Shown here: positions 1-11,209 of the stretch, in pieces
Layout: every line of letters starts with the position of its first letter
Numbering within the stretch: position 1 is the stretch's first letter
NCBI RefSeq assembly: GCF_947242115.1
Contig: NC_074713.1
Location: 8,495,001-8,559,000, forward strand
Origin: Biomphalaria glabrata
Lineage: Eukaryota > Mollusca > Gastropoda > Planorbidae
Reading direction: 5' to 3'
Length of the DNA: 64,000 nt
Made by a program: the position numbers and the translations under genes
The notes under the pieces: model-generated
Seen by the model: only the letters and a program-made list of their open reading frames with translations
What the model was told of the DNA's origin: nothing
The model's database searches: none

Positions 1-20
1 TCTATCTATCCATCTATCTA

Positions 21-82
<62 letters not shown>

Positions 83-130
83 CATCTATCCGTCTATCTA
101 TCTGTCTGTCTATCTATCTATCTATCTATT
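1..130. repeat. (TCTA)n microsatellite
   Basis: Tetranucleotide array of TCTA with TCTG and TCCA variants. It starts at or before the window edge and stops at about 130. No coding content. Confidence 0.95.
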
Positions 131-564
131 AACCATCTATAATTTTAGTTTTAAAAGTTCTAAAGTCTTGTTTTTGATGACAAGTTGTCCGGTTGGAAAA
201 TGTAAAACTTCAAGAAACTTGAATCTGCACGGTGGCACCTTCGAATCCACGTATGTCAGATGATTTTCTGGCTATAGTAACACATTTTTGTGTACTTAAA
301 ATGATTTTTTTTCTAGCTATAGTATTGGAGAGGCAGCAGTTTCCCCTTTATCCAGCAAGGAGCGAAGTAAACTTTCCCAGCGTGGTCCGGTACGGAGCCT
401 TGGCGCCAATCTTCTGTTATATGTTCTGAGCTTGAGAACTCATTTTTATCTCATAGTAAGAAGAGCTTAATTAAAAGAATGTTTAAATAAAAAAATGGAT
501 GAGACAGGTCGATATTGTTTTTGTTCTCTTATAATAGAACACATTATTTAATCTTCGAAAAAAA

Positions 565-911
565 ATAGTCGCATATCAAAGTAAGTCTTTTTTAAAAAAA
601 AATAGTCGCATATCAAAGTAAGTCTTATAAAGAAGGACGCAGCATTGGTTAATATGAGAGAACATTCGATTTTCATATAGCGCAGCTACACCTTTCATGA
701 GCGCGATTTTCATAAGTTCATCTTTGAAAGTAAGACGTCTTGCCTAGGACCTTGTTATTTTCATAAGTTCATCTTTGAAAGTAAGACGTCTTGCCTAGGA
801 CCTTGTTATTTTCATAAGTTCATCTTTGAAAGTAAGACGTCTTGCCTAGGACCTTGTTATTTTCATAAGTTCATCTTTGAAAGTAAGACGTCTTGCCTAG
901 GAACTTGTTAT
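565..911. repeat. 38-bp duplication and 51-bp tandem repeat
   Basis: A 25-bp core (ATAGTCGCATATC...) occurs twice, at about 566 and 604. From 711 to 911 a 51-bp unit starting CATAAGTTCATCTTTG is repeated four times (starts 711, 762, 813, 864). The copies are nearly identical, so the amplification is recent. No gene is seen in it. Confidence 0.9.
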
Positions 912-2139
912 TTTTTATCACTCAAAATTCATCAACATAACTATGCTCTACTGTCTTACGAATTTCGACCCTTCTTAAGTAAAAAAAAGTCGGAAAGAAT
1001 CACATTAGCGGAGTTGTATTGAACTGTTTTCTTCAAAAAGTGTAAAGTCGGCATTGTTGTAGTCGTCTCTCTCGAAATTGTATACATTTTAAAAAGTTCT
1101 TATTAGAAGATGAAACGACGCTAAAAATATTTTAATCAATGAATAACGTTTTTTTTTTTTACTGATAAAAGAGAGAGGTGGAATTGGCTACTTGTTTATC
1201 AAAAGGGGGGGGGGGTAATATTTATATTGTTGTTATCGATCCATGTTTGATTATTAACACTGTAAAATGACATTATAACCACAATTTTTAAATTTAAATA
1301 TTATAATTAAAAGGCGTCGTTTCACTTTCAAATAAGGACGTTTTAAAATATTTACTGTTTTGGCGAGAGGCATCTATGTTTGAGTCCATTGTTTTTATAC
1401 GATATATTCAAACGTACACGGGAACTTTGTATAACGACCAAAGGGAGAGAAGTGTGAAACTTTGTTACGGTATCGAAATGAAATAACAGATAAGCCCTAC
1501 GGTTGTCTCTTGACTTTCACAGCTCCGAATTTCGATGACTGGATATTTTACGGGTTTTCAAGAAAACTGTGCGTGTTTCCCCATGACCTCCTGACATATT
1601 GGAAAAACAAAACTGCATATATCATCGAAGCGCCGAAAAAGTCGATACATATTCCATTATTTTTAAAGATACTATGATAACAAAAATTTGAGGAAAAAAT
1701 AGATAATACATTTCTTTTGTAAAATTTGTCCTTTTTTTTTGTAACGTTACACTACGGAACGGGTTTTCGAGTTTTTTAGCGATATCTTATCAGGAGGAGA
1801 AAGGGGGGGGGTTGATTTTCGGCGTTAAGCAATATCCAAACGTTATTCTTCCGTCTTTTTTTGGGACAGAATCTTCGACATTTCTCGACTCTTGTACAAC
1901 AAATAAATAAAAAAATCGTGGAAAGACAATAGGCTTAACACAAAAAGGGTTTTACAAAAATAAAACCGATTGCAGACGTAGGCCAGACGTAGGCCTATGT
2001 GTAGAGACCTTGCAAGCTGGATACTAAACATAGTATAATATTATATACAAATTGTACTATAATTATATTATTACATGGGCGTAGTCAGGATTTTTTACCA
2101 TTCGACTCAAAGATGAAACATATGAAAATATTAAACTGT
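912..2139. other. AT-rich stretch without a recognisable gene
   Basis: An open frame without an ATG runs 1435-1679 (+). Its product contains LLTFTAPNFDDWIFYGFS and ends at a TGA; I do not recognise it and see no splice sites that would make it an exon. Near 2073 is a short GGGCGTAGTCAGGATT motif, like the ends of dispersed DNA elements seen elsewhere in the window. Otherwise only homopolymers (poly-G at 1205 and 1805) and AT-rich DNA. Confidence 0.5.
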
Positions 2140-3660
2140 CACTTTTAGATGGATTATGCTCAGATGTAATTAGGCTTAGATTTCATAAACCTACACGAGA
2201 ATCTACAGATTCCCTTTAGTAGAAAGATACCACCTCTGTGTGTAGGTACTCTGAGACCAGCTAAAGTAGAGGCGCCTAGTCTTTTTGGTAACTTATCTCC
2301 AAACTGCACTCCAGTGACAACTAGGTCGCGCAGACACTCATTCCAGGACACTAAGTTTATTAATGCTGAGATTCAGAGACTACTAAAAGAAGAAGTAATA
2401 GAAACTTCAAAATCCTCCTGGCGGACACAGGTTCTAATAACAGCCAATGAGAGGCACAAAAGACGTATGGTTATTGACAATAGCCAGACGATCAACAGAT
2501 TTACGCTGTTAAACGCCTATCCCATGCAGAGAAGATATCACAATTTTCTGTCTTCAGCACTCTGGACCTCAAAAATTCCTATCACAAGATCCCGATTAAA
2601 GAAGAAGAAAGGCCATTTACAGCTTTCGATGCTGGGGATAAACTTTACCAGTTTCGAAGAATTCCATTTGGAGTTACAAATGGAGTGGCTTGTTCTCAAC
2701 GAACTGTAGATAAAATAATTGAAGACGAGCAACTAGAAAATACATTCGCTTATGTGGACAATGTGACCATCTGTGGACATGATGCCGAATCTCATGATAG
2801 AAACCTTGCAGAGATTCATCAAAGTAGCACAGAAGTATGGCATTATCTTCATTACCTTCAACGAAGCTGAACGTGAGATAGGGAACACATAGCGTCATAC
2901 TGCTGGGATACGAAATATCTAAAGGTCAGCTCAAGCCTGACCCAGAAAGATTCAGAGCCTTGCGGGAATTAAATGCTCCGTCGAATATGCGACAACAGAA
3001 ACGAATATTTGACCTGCTGGCCTATTATTCTTTATGGATTCCTAATTTCTCAGACAAAATCAGCTTGTTAACTAGAAATAAACGATTTCCTGTCCCTGAG
3101 GAGGTCAAAGAAGTATTCCAGGACCTGAAGGACGAGCTCGAGATAATCCGCTGTTTACACAATAGATCACAATCGCCCGCTAACAGTGTAGACAGATGCT
3201 TCTTAAATAGCTTTAGCAGTTACACTTAACCAAGATGGCCCGCCTATGGCCTTTTTTCCCGGACATTATCGAAAAGCATAAGAAGACACTCATCGGTGGA
3301 AAAAGAAGCGTATTCAATAGTAGAATCTTTGAGAAAGTGGAAACACTTTCTTATTGGAAGACCCTTTACCCTTGTCACAGACCAGCGATCCGTGTCCTTT
3401 ATGTATTGTAGACAAAGTAAAGGCAAGATCAAGAATGAGAAGATCCAAAGGTGGAGGTTAGAGCTATCCTGCTTTCACTATGACGTCGTTTACAGACCAG
3501 GTACACAGAACTCAGCTGCGGACACTTTCAGCAGAAATAGCTTCTTCTCCACAATGTCACGCAATGGCTTAAAGTTATTCCACAATAGTTTGTGTCACCC
3601 TGGTGTAACTCGGATGCTACATTTCGTGAGATCAAAAAAATTACCTTTTTCTTTGCGAAT
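2140..3660 (+). mobile_element. Ty3/Gypsy retrotransposon pol fossil
   Basis: Fragment of an LTR-retrotransposon polyprotein. In order it shows reverse-transcriptase sequence (about 2230-2900), RNase H sequence (about 3290-3540, with VTDQRSVSFMY and VVYRPGTQNSAADTFSRN) and the start of the integrase zinc-binding region (about 3560-3660, with LCHPGVTRMLHFVRS). This order is that of Ty3/Gypsy. No LTRs, gag or integrase core were found. It is broken several times and ends abruptly at the minisatellite that begins at 3665. It is an old relic, not a functional gene. Confidence 0.85.
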
Positions 3661-3664
3661 ATTA

Positions 3665-4080
3665 TCTAGGTACTGTAGTAACACACCATACAAGATACCC
3701 AAGCATCTAGGATTATCTAGGTACTGTAGTAATACACTATACAAGATACCCAAGCATCTAGGATTATCTAGGTACTGTAGTAATACACCACACAAGCATC
3801 TAGGATTATCTAGGTACTGTAGTAATACAATATGCAAGATACCCAAGCATCTAGGATTATTTAGGTACTGTAGTAATACACCATAAAAGATACCCAAGCA
3901 TCTAGGATTATCTAGTACTGTAGTAATACACTATACAAGATACCCAAGCATCTAGGATTATCTAGGTACTTTAGTAATACACCATACAAGATACCCAAGC
4001 ATCTAGGTTATCTAGGTACTGTAGTAATACACCATACAAGATACCCAAGCATCAAAGATTATCTAGGTACTGTAGTAATA
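3665..4080. repeat. 51-bp minisatellite, about 8 units
   Basis: Units begin GTACTGTAGTAATACAC and end AGCATCTAGGATTATCTAG. Starts are at 3670, 3721 and 3772; one unit is 9 bp short. The core TACTGTAGTAATACA is shared with the neighbouring 33-bp array. The array directly abuts the Gypsy relic. Confidence 0.9.
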
Positions 4081-5236
4081 CATCAAATACAACTTATACC
4101 TACTGTAGCAATACATCAAGTATAACTTATACCTACTGTAGTAATACATCAAGTACAACTTATACCTACTGTAGTAATACATCAAGTACAACTTATATAT
4201 ATATATATATGGCTCCTTTTGTCTCGAAAGGCAATGGATGCGCCCAAGTGAGTCACTGGTTTTGGCTTAATCTTGATAGGGGGCAGAATCTGGTGTGGCT
4301 AATCAAGCCAATTCTAGAACGGCAGACTTTGCCACAATTCGTACATTTGTATGCCTCTGATTTAGGGCTAGCAGACAGGGCAGCTTTCTTTTTTTCCCTC
4401 TTGATTAAAGTAGTAGTAATACATCAAGTACAACTTATACCTACTGTAGCAATACATCAAGTTCAACTTATACCTACTGTAGTAATACATCAAGTTCAAC
4501 TTATACCTACTGTAGTAATACATCAAGTACAACTTATACCTACTGTAGTAATACATCAAGTTCAACTTATACCTACTGTAGTAATACATCAAGTTCAACT
4601 TATACCTACTGTAGTAATACATCAAGTACAACTTATACCTACAGTAGTAATACATCAAGTTCAACTTATACCTACTGTAGTAATACATCAAGTACAACTT
4701 ATACCTACTGTAGTAATACATCAAGTACAACTTATACCTACTGTAGTAATACATCAAGTACAACTTATACCTACTGTAGTAATACATCAAGTTCAACTTA
4801 TACCTACTGTAGTAATACATCAAGTACAACTTATACCTACTGTAGTAATACATCAAGTTCAACTTATACCTACTGTAGTAATACATCAAGTACAACTTAT
4901 ACCTACAGTAGTAATACATCAAGTTCAACTTATACCTACTGTAGTAATACATCAAGTACAACTTATACCTACTGTAGTAATACATCAAGTACAACTTATA
5001 CCTACTGTAGTAATACATCAAGTTCAACTTATACCTACTGTAGTAATACATCAAGTACAACTTATACCTACTGTAGTAATACATCAAGTTCAACTTATAC
5101 CTACTGTAGTAATACATCAAGTATAACTTATACCTACTGTAGTAATACATCAAGTACAACTTATACCTACTGTAGTAATACATCAAGTTCAACTTATACC
5201 TACTGTAGTAATACATCAAGTACAACTTATACCTAC
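4081..5236. repeat. 33-bp minisatellite, about 28 units, interrupted once
   Basis: Unit: GTAGTAATACATCAAG followed by TWCAACTTATACCTACT. About 3-4 units lie at 4081-4196 and about 25 at 4410-5236, separated by an insertion. A 33-bp period keeps long frames open on both strands (for example VVIHQVQLIPT repeated), but this is an effect of the period and not evidence for a protein. Confidence 0.93.
4197..4409. other. unrecognised insertion inside the 33-bp array
   Basis: About 210 bp of unique sequence led by (TA)n and GGCTCCTTTTGTCTCG, and ending TTCCCTCTTGATTAAAG. It splits the minisatellite. It has no long frame and no clear terminal inverted repeats. The (TA)n start suggests a short non-autonomous element, but I cannot name it. 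Confidence 0.5.
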
Positions 5237-5465
5237 ATCCGTTTGTTAAGGAGGACGCACACTAACATTTTGTCTTTAAAAGGGGGCGCCACTGGTAGAA
5301 GTTTGAGAGAATAAAGAGAAAAACGGTATTTAACTTGAGATATCTTCGTATAAATAGGGAGTATACATCTTAAACATGCACGCTTATCTTGTAATAAACA
5401 TTTTCTTTCTACCGAAAACTTTTGTCGCCAAATCCAAATGAAAACTATCTTGGACAGCTTTAACA

Positions 5466-5545
5466 TTGTAAAAGATTCCATATTTTTAGATACAAATTTC
5501 AACGACTAGACTAACCCAACACCAATACCAGAAACCTTGACATTT
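5466..5545 (+). pseudogene. partial duplicate of CTLD exon 2 start
   Basis: The acceptor and first ~50 nt of exon 2 (TTTTTAG followed by ATACAAATTT, then a form of the N-D-x-P-N-P-x-P region) occur here about 93 bp before the real exon 2 of copy C. The copy stops after the GAAACCTTG part and lacks the rest of the exon and a donor. It is a local tandem duplication remnant. Confidence 0.7.
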
Positions 5546-5582
5546 TGACATTTAACGATTTAACAGATTCTATTTTTTTTAG

Positions 5583-5744
5583 ATACAAATTTAAACGACT
5601 GGCCTAACCCAAAACCAAACCCAGAAACCTGCCGAAACTTTCCTGGCTTTTAACTATATCGCAACAAGAATGTACAGTTGTGTTTAAAGTTTCATATGTT
5701 TGGCTATCCTGTTGATTTCAAAAAAGCGGAATCATATTGTAATG
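5583..5744 (+). pseudogene. CTLD-like gene copy C, exon 2 (in-frame stop)
   Basis: 162-nt internal exon, the same length as its counterparts in copies A and B. It is preceded by a T-rich tract and AG, and followed by a good donor (G|GTAAGT); both ends are phase 1. It encodes the mature N-terminus and first half of the domain: NDWPNPKPNPETC, then NVQLCLKFHMFG, then AESYCN, giving the first three cysteines. Where the other copies have a Gln codon (CAA) after GF/GY, this one has TAA. The single C-to-T change would end the protein near the first cysteine, so the copy is probably a pseudogene unless the exon is skipped or the base varies. No signal-peptide exon was found in the 5.5 kb upstream. 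Confidence 0.75.
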
Positions 5745-6889
5745 GTAAGTTTTGTTTCTTTGTTCATTACTTTTTACTCTTGTGTAGAGTAAATTTTATG
5801 CATTAGATTGCTCAGTGCGCAAGGGTCCGATGTTTTTTTGTGCATCTGTAAGAAAGGGGCCTTTGGGCTTTTCTTTCTTCCGACGTGAGCCAAACAACTT
5901 AGCTGGAATCGGGCTTAGAACTATAGCTTCCTTATAGCTAACAATCAGTCTATGTCAATTAGTTACACGTTTAGTTGTTGTTGTTGTTGTTTTTTTTTGT
6001 AATATAATAAGGCTCATTTCTGTAGTTTTATTATGTTGTTAAAATTAGATTGTGTTATGTATTTGGCCGTTCTTAATTATTTTGTTTAGATCAGTGATTA
6101 ATTATTAATTAGTGAGTGTTTCCAAAACGTTTTCTTCAACAGAACATTTGCACATATTGAAAATTGAGCTAAACACATTACTTTTATTATTTTGTAGCTT
6201 TGATTTTTTTTCCCTTTTGTTTTAATAAAAAAGTAATTAAATCGTATTCTAAATTAAGAATTATTATGTATTTTCGAGTATAAAACTAATACAATTCAGA
6301 CATAAATAAATTAAAAGTTACTGTAGTGTCTAAAATGTTACTATATTTTAATTTTAATTAATAATGCAATCTATTCACTACTCAATTAAGGCTAGTATGT
6401 GGTACAATGTTTAAAAAACACGGATTTTGGTGAATAATTTATGAATTCTTTTGTCTGTTGCTCTCTTCATTTTGAAGTGATACACAAAGGTCGAAAAGAG
6501 TCTAAACGTTGATCGGCAGCAAGGCCTATAATGGATTTTGGGAAAAACAAGCCGAAATCTAGTAAGCAAAATCGCGACCAAACGTATGAACTTCTTTAGG
6601 AGGTATATCCTTAGACTAACATAAATACGGAATAGGGGGATGGCAGTACACAAATTTTTTCCACGTTGCACCTTCTTATTGTTGATCTTCTTCAGTCGTA
6701 ACGACTAGGATTCATCTCGTGCAACACTATTTCATGTTACTGGAGCCCCACTTTGGAGAGACACTCCCCTCCATTTATATTTCGCAGGTTAAAGCGGCCT
6801 TCGCTTTAGTAGTGGATGAGCTGGCCATTTTTTGTATGGCACGCTTTTTTTTTCCATACCATGTTTTTTCGCTGTCCATACATTTCTAG

Positions 6890-7375
6890 GTCACCATCTC
6901 AAATGCACCTTCTCAACACAATTGTCATCCCAACTGCAACATATGCATGTGAGACATGGAAGCCATCTATCAAAATTGAGAAAAGGCTAAATGTGGCTCT
7001 ACAAAAAGGCTGAGACGGATTTTGGAAGTCAGTTACACAGATCGGGTCTCAAAAAAGGAAATTCTTTGTCGAACATTTAGTGAGGTTGTGACAGAGCGTC
7101 GCTTGAGGTTTGCGGGACATGTTCTACAACAAAATGAACTAAGTATACCAAGAGTTGCAATGACATGGAGACCAATTCGAGGAAGACGCAAACAGGTACG
7201 TCATTGTATTACTTGGCGCCACACCTTCCTGGAGGACCTCAGAACAGTAGACCTCAGTGTGGGAGGAGGCTTCAGACATTGCCAACGACAGATCCTTATG
7301 GAGTCTGCTTGCCCAATGCACCGAACGGCTCAGGAGGACCTAAGTAAGTCATCTCTCTCCACGTAGTGTGGTCTA
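6890..7375 (+). mobile_element. RTE-like LINE fragment, C-terminal part
   Basis: Shows the C-terminal part of a LINE polymerase ORF: IPTATYACETWK, then VVTERRLRFAGHVLQQNE and a GRRKQ stretch, with at least one frame break. A related second copy lies at 58390-58760. It sits inside intron 2 of copy C. Confidence 0.8.
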
Positions 7376-7389
7376 GGGCTATGTCTTCT

Positions 7390-7870
7390 CAATGGTCAGT
7401 ATCAATGTGCACTATTTTGAGGTCCCGTTTGATTACATCCACGTAAAGAAGGTGTTTTTTCTTGCTCGTAAAGAATGACTTTCAGGATGCGATTGTCCTA
7501 CATCCGGCGAACATGTCCAAGCCAGCGCAGGCGTTGTTGTCTTGGGATAGTAAAGCTGCTTGGAAGATCCGTTCAGGTAAGGATTTCAGTATTGCCATCT
7601 GATTTTAAGGATCCTTCGGATGCAACGCAAGTGGAATGAGTTTTTTTTTTTTCTTGCTTTGCATAGGTAGTCAACGACTCACTGCAGTACAGTAGCGTAC
7701 TAAGAGCGCAAGCCTTGTAGATCTCCATTTGAGTTTCTGTAGTGAGCTTCTGGTTTTCCCAAACTTTTGACCTGAGTCTAGCGTAGGTCGAGGCAGCTTT
7801 CCCTATGCGTTTTTTTTATCTCCTCTTCTAGAAACAAGTCATCTTGAATTGTTAATCCAAGATAGCAAAA
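7390..7870 (-). mobile_element. LINE fragment, C-terminal part, opposite strand
   Basis: Read on the minus strand: RIGKAASTYARLRSKVWEN, METQ-type residues, ACALSTLLYCSES, then QRLRWLGHVRRM. This is the C-terminal region of an RTE-type reverse-transcriptase ORF. The frame is broken. It abuts the + strand LINE fragment, so two insertions lie tail to tail. Confidence 0.75.
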
Positions 7871-7904
7871 TTAACAGACCTAAAAGAAGCGGGGCATTAG
7901 TGAC

Positions 7905-8060
7905 AGGGACACGACAATTCGTTCACTGACATTACGTTCACCGACAAATCGTTCACGACTTTTCGTTCACCCGTCTATTCAATCACACGACTATTCGTTC
8001 ACTTGACATATCGCTAACCGAAAATTTGCTCACCGACCGTTGATTCACGACAAAATGTTC
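7905..8060. repeat. degenerate 15-17-bp repeat (CGACAATTCGTTCAC type)
   Basis: About ten diverged copies of a CGACAATTCGTTCAC-like word. No coding potential. It resembles a small dispersed invertebrate repeat, but I cannot assign a family. Confidence 0.6.
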
Positions 8061-8494
8061 AGTGGATAGTTATATATTGTTAATATTATAATATATTCTC
8101 CTCGCGTGTTTAATTTGTTTACACTAAAACTTTTGTAGCTAGTATTTCCAAAAAACAAAATGGATAGCTATCGGCCATAATCTGCGTTTCTTTGTTAATT
8201 TTTTTAGCATAGATAATATTTAAAATCAAATGGTTCACTTTTGAAAAAAAGGAGCCGTTGCAGCAGAACTTTAAATGATCTAAAATATCATTATTTCCGA
8301 TTTTCATTCTCTCTTCTAGTTTCTGAGATCTAATCGGGACGAAAGGATGGATGGACTGACAGACAACACAAAACTAAAAAGGTCTAATCCCCTTCCGGAG
8401 GCCGCCAAAAATAGCTCAACGTATTTGTAATATAATTGTATATTTGATGAACCAATGATTTATGCCAACGGATTCAATCTTTATGAAATATTAG

Positions 8495-8542
8495 ACATAT
8501 ATTACTCGCGGCCCGCGGGTCTTAATTTGCGTATCACTGTCG
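8495..8542. mobile_element. hAT transposon terminus
   Basis: GCGGCCCGCGGGTCTT followed by TTGCGTATCACTG. Its reverse complement begins CAGTGATACGCAAATTAAG and has the GGCCCGCGGGCC-type block seen at the ends of the hAT element at 52549-53989. No partner end was found nearby. Confidence 0.6.
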
Positions 8543-10440
8543 ATATATCAAATAAGCAAATTCACGACAGTCACTGAGAGTGTTTTGTAATCAATTAAAC
8601 GAAATAATAATGTTATAAGTAAAGCAAATGCGTGAATGTAATAATAGTATGAATGAAGCTATCAAAATAGCTAATCGACCTAACTCCATTTTTTCAAATA
8701 AAACATCTGCTTGTATGCCAACATATATTTGATAAAAATATGAAATGAATAGATTTAATTTTGTATGTTCATGTGTTAAAGTATAAAGTAGATCTTGAGT
8801 TAGACATAGATCTAGACCATAGACTTATATATACTATATCTTAACTGGACATGGAGATTTTTTAACACTACAAAAAATGTGAAACATTTTCAGAAAGTTG
8901 GATCAAGGCGTTGTTTTGTAAAGTAGTTAAAAGAAGTAAAGTTGTGATTTTTCAACCCTAACCTATGTAACATATAATTTAATTTTTAGATTTAGATCTA
9001 GTAGTTGAACATCAAAAACAAGAGTACTCTCGTCTCATAATTATTATTTTGCAATTTTTAGATACATTACCTAGAAAGATCTATGTAATCATTCTATTTA
9101 AATGTACATAAGATGATTAAAATCAACATAAATTATTTCGAGCAAGGATTTGCAACATTATCTTATCTTATCTTACATAATACAGATATCTCAATGGAAA
9201 CAAACAGGAAATGGCTTTGTTTCATATATTTGCGTCAATATCCAAGAAATGATTTTGCATTATTTCTAAACTTTGAAAACTAAAGACAGAAAAAATTGAT
9301 TGGTTCGACTCCCTTTGGAGCTTAAAAAAGAGTTTATGTACATAAAAATATATATAAATATAGGTCTGTGAATCAATCAGTCGCGGATAAGAATTTATTT
9401 CCGGTTTCCTGTCTAGTATAATATATAAGTCTATGACCTAGATCTATTTTGTAGTTTTAAATATATCCAGATTAATAGTAGGCCTACTTTATTAACATGG
9501 TTTTAAGTAGCATCATATATTTGATCTATTCTAGGCTCATAAATATCGTCTGTAAAAAAAAAAAGCATACTAGATCTGATAGGCTATCGGTACATTAATT
9601 AGGTAGACTTACACGCTGATTTCATTTGATTATTTTAAATATAGTCTAGAATTAAAATCTTCTTTTTATAATATCGTAAAGATAGGCCTATAGATAGTTA
9701 AACTCGACTTTTATAAACATTGCTAAAACTATAATAGCATCTAAATATACCGTCTGAGAATAAGTCTAATTTCAATAGACCTAATCTTGTAATAGGCTTA
9801 CAATTTTTTTTTCATAATCTAGATTTTAAAATATCACTTAATACTAGATCTTTACATAGATTTTCGATCTATAAAGGTTATTTTTTTAATAAAAGGGGTC
9901 CTTTCTATCGATCGCACGTTTATTGACTTCGTTTACATTAGGCCTATATTTAGGACTACGTTATGTATGAATTACTGTTGACTGTTCTTATGCAAATAAA
10001 CTAACGAGAAATCGGAATGACATTCTCTATGGATCTCGTTTTTTTTTTTTCAAATGTATAAAAGAAGCGCATAAAAAATTATCCAGATCTAGTAGAAAAT
10101 ACCTAACATGAACTTTACTAAACGAATGGCAGTTTCAAAATAAAAGCATCGACTTAGAGTGACTTTGACGCGAAGGGTGATCAAAAATAAAATCATTTGT
10201 GATAATCTCTTGCTCTGTTTTCTATACAGCTTTGTAAAAAAAAAACAAAAAAAACTGGAAGTCGTCGTTCGTTTAGTAGAGTTCCATTGTCAACATGAGG
10301 AAGAGAACGATTCCCCCCCCCCCCCCCGCCCCCCAAGTCTAGAGCCGAAGTGAAAAGACTGTGCTAAAGACAGATGCTGTTTTATGTGCTTGAAATGTCC
10401 TGTGAATAAACATCCTTGCCTCCTTGAGTTGCCTCCCTTA
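8543..10440. other. AT-rich intron 2 of copy C, no gene seen
   Basis: AT-rich DNA with repeated TAGATCTAG-like words, poly-A/T runs and a poly-C run near 10314. No exon, RNA gene or recognisable transposon ORF. Confidence 0.6.
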
Positions 10441-10470
10441 AATTATTAATAGAACTTCATTGTTTTCCAG

Positions 10471-10653
10471 GTGAACTCGCTTCTTTAGGAATTTTCGAAA
10501 CTAAAGAGAAGCTGGAAATTTTGCAACAACAGACAAGATGTGTTTGGATAAACTTCAGACCTATACCATTTTGGTCTAATAACTACAATTTCGGAGATGC
10601 ATTTATAAATGAATCTTACAATGACGAAAAACATAAAAACCTTTTTTACCAAG
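10471..10653 (+). CDS. CTLD-like gene copy C, exon 3
   Basis: 183-nt internal exon, the same length as in A and B, with acceptor TTGTTTTCCAG and donor CAAG|GTAGGC, phase 1 at both ends. The split Gly codon joins exactly to exon 2. It encodes ELASLGIFETKEKLEILQQQ, then TRCVWINF and DEKHKNLFYQ. In CTLDs the segment after the second-helix cysteine is typically L-A-x-I-x-T-x-E...L followed by a W-I-G/N-L/F strand, and this exon fits that pattern. The frame is open and the exon-3 core is nearly identical to A and B. The donor lies at the start of the minisatellite described next. Confidence 0.8.
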
Positions 10654-11205
10654 GTAGGCGGTTTATGTTTTCTGTATTTTACCAAGGTAGGCGGTTTATG
10701 TTTTCTGTATTTTACCAAGGTAGGCGGTTTATGTTTTCTGTTTTTTACCAAGGTAGGCAGTTTATAATGTTTTCTGTATTTTACCAAGGTAGGCGGTTTA
10801 TGTTTTCTGTTTTTTACCAAGGTAGGCGGTTTATGTTTTTTGTTTTTTACCAAGGTAGGCGGTTTATGTTTTCTGTTTTTTACCAAGGTAGGCGGTTTAT
10901 AATGTTTTCTGTATTTTACCAAGGTAGGCGGTTTATGTTTTCTGTATTTTACCAAGGTAGGCGGTTTATGTTTTCTGTTTTTACCAAGGTAGGCGGTTTA
11001 TAATGTTTTCTGTATTTTACCAAGGTAGGCGGTTTATGTTTTCTGTTTTTTACCAAGGTATGCGGTTTATAATGTTTTCTGTATTTTACCAAAACCAAGG
11101 TAGGCGGTTTATAATGTTTTCTGTTTTTTTACCAAGGTAGGCAGTTTATAATGTTTTCTGTTTTTTTACCAAGGTAGGCAGTTTATAATGTTTTCTGTTT
11201 TTCAA
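10640..11205 (+). repeat. minisatellite built from an exon-intron junction (16 splice-donor copies)
   Basis: Units of 33-37 bp, each TTTTTACCAAG|GTAGGCGG followed by TTTATGTTTTCTGT. The first unit contains the last codons of exon 3 (FYQ) and its donor. ACCAAGGTA-type junctions can be counted 16 times to about 11171; one has GTATGC and one carries a small AACC insertion. The last unit keeps the AATAAATC-like sequence that follows this donor in copies A and B, so the array grew from the ancestral boundary. Units of 33 or 36 bp add 11 or 12 codons (GRRFMFSVFYQ), and the frame stays open through about ten units. Confidence 0.92.
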
Positions 11206-11209
11206 TAAA

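Noticed and set aside
4209-5225. Long open frames on both strands (305 and 285 aa) with perfect 11-residue repeats
   Set aside because: They lie wholly in the 33-bp minisatellite. A period divisible by three keeps several frames open by itself, and no start context, splice site or non-repeat domain supports a protein.
10485-10955. Minus-strand frame of KHKPPTLVKYR repeats
   Set aside because: It is the complement of the splice-donor minisatellite and has no independent support.
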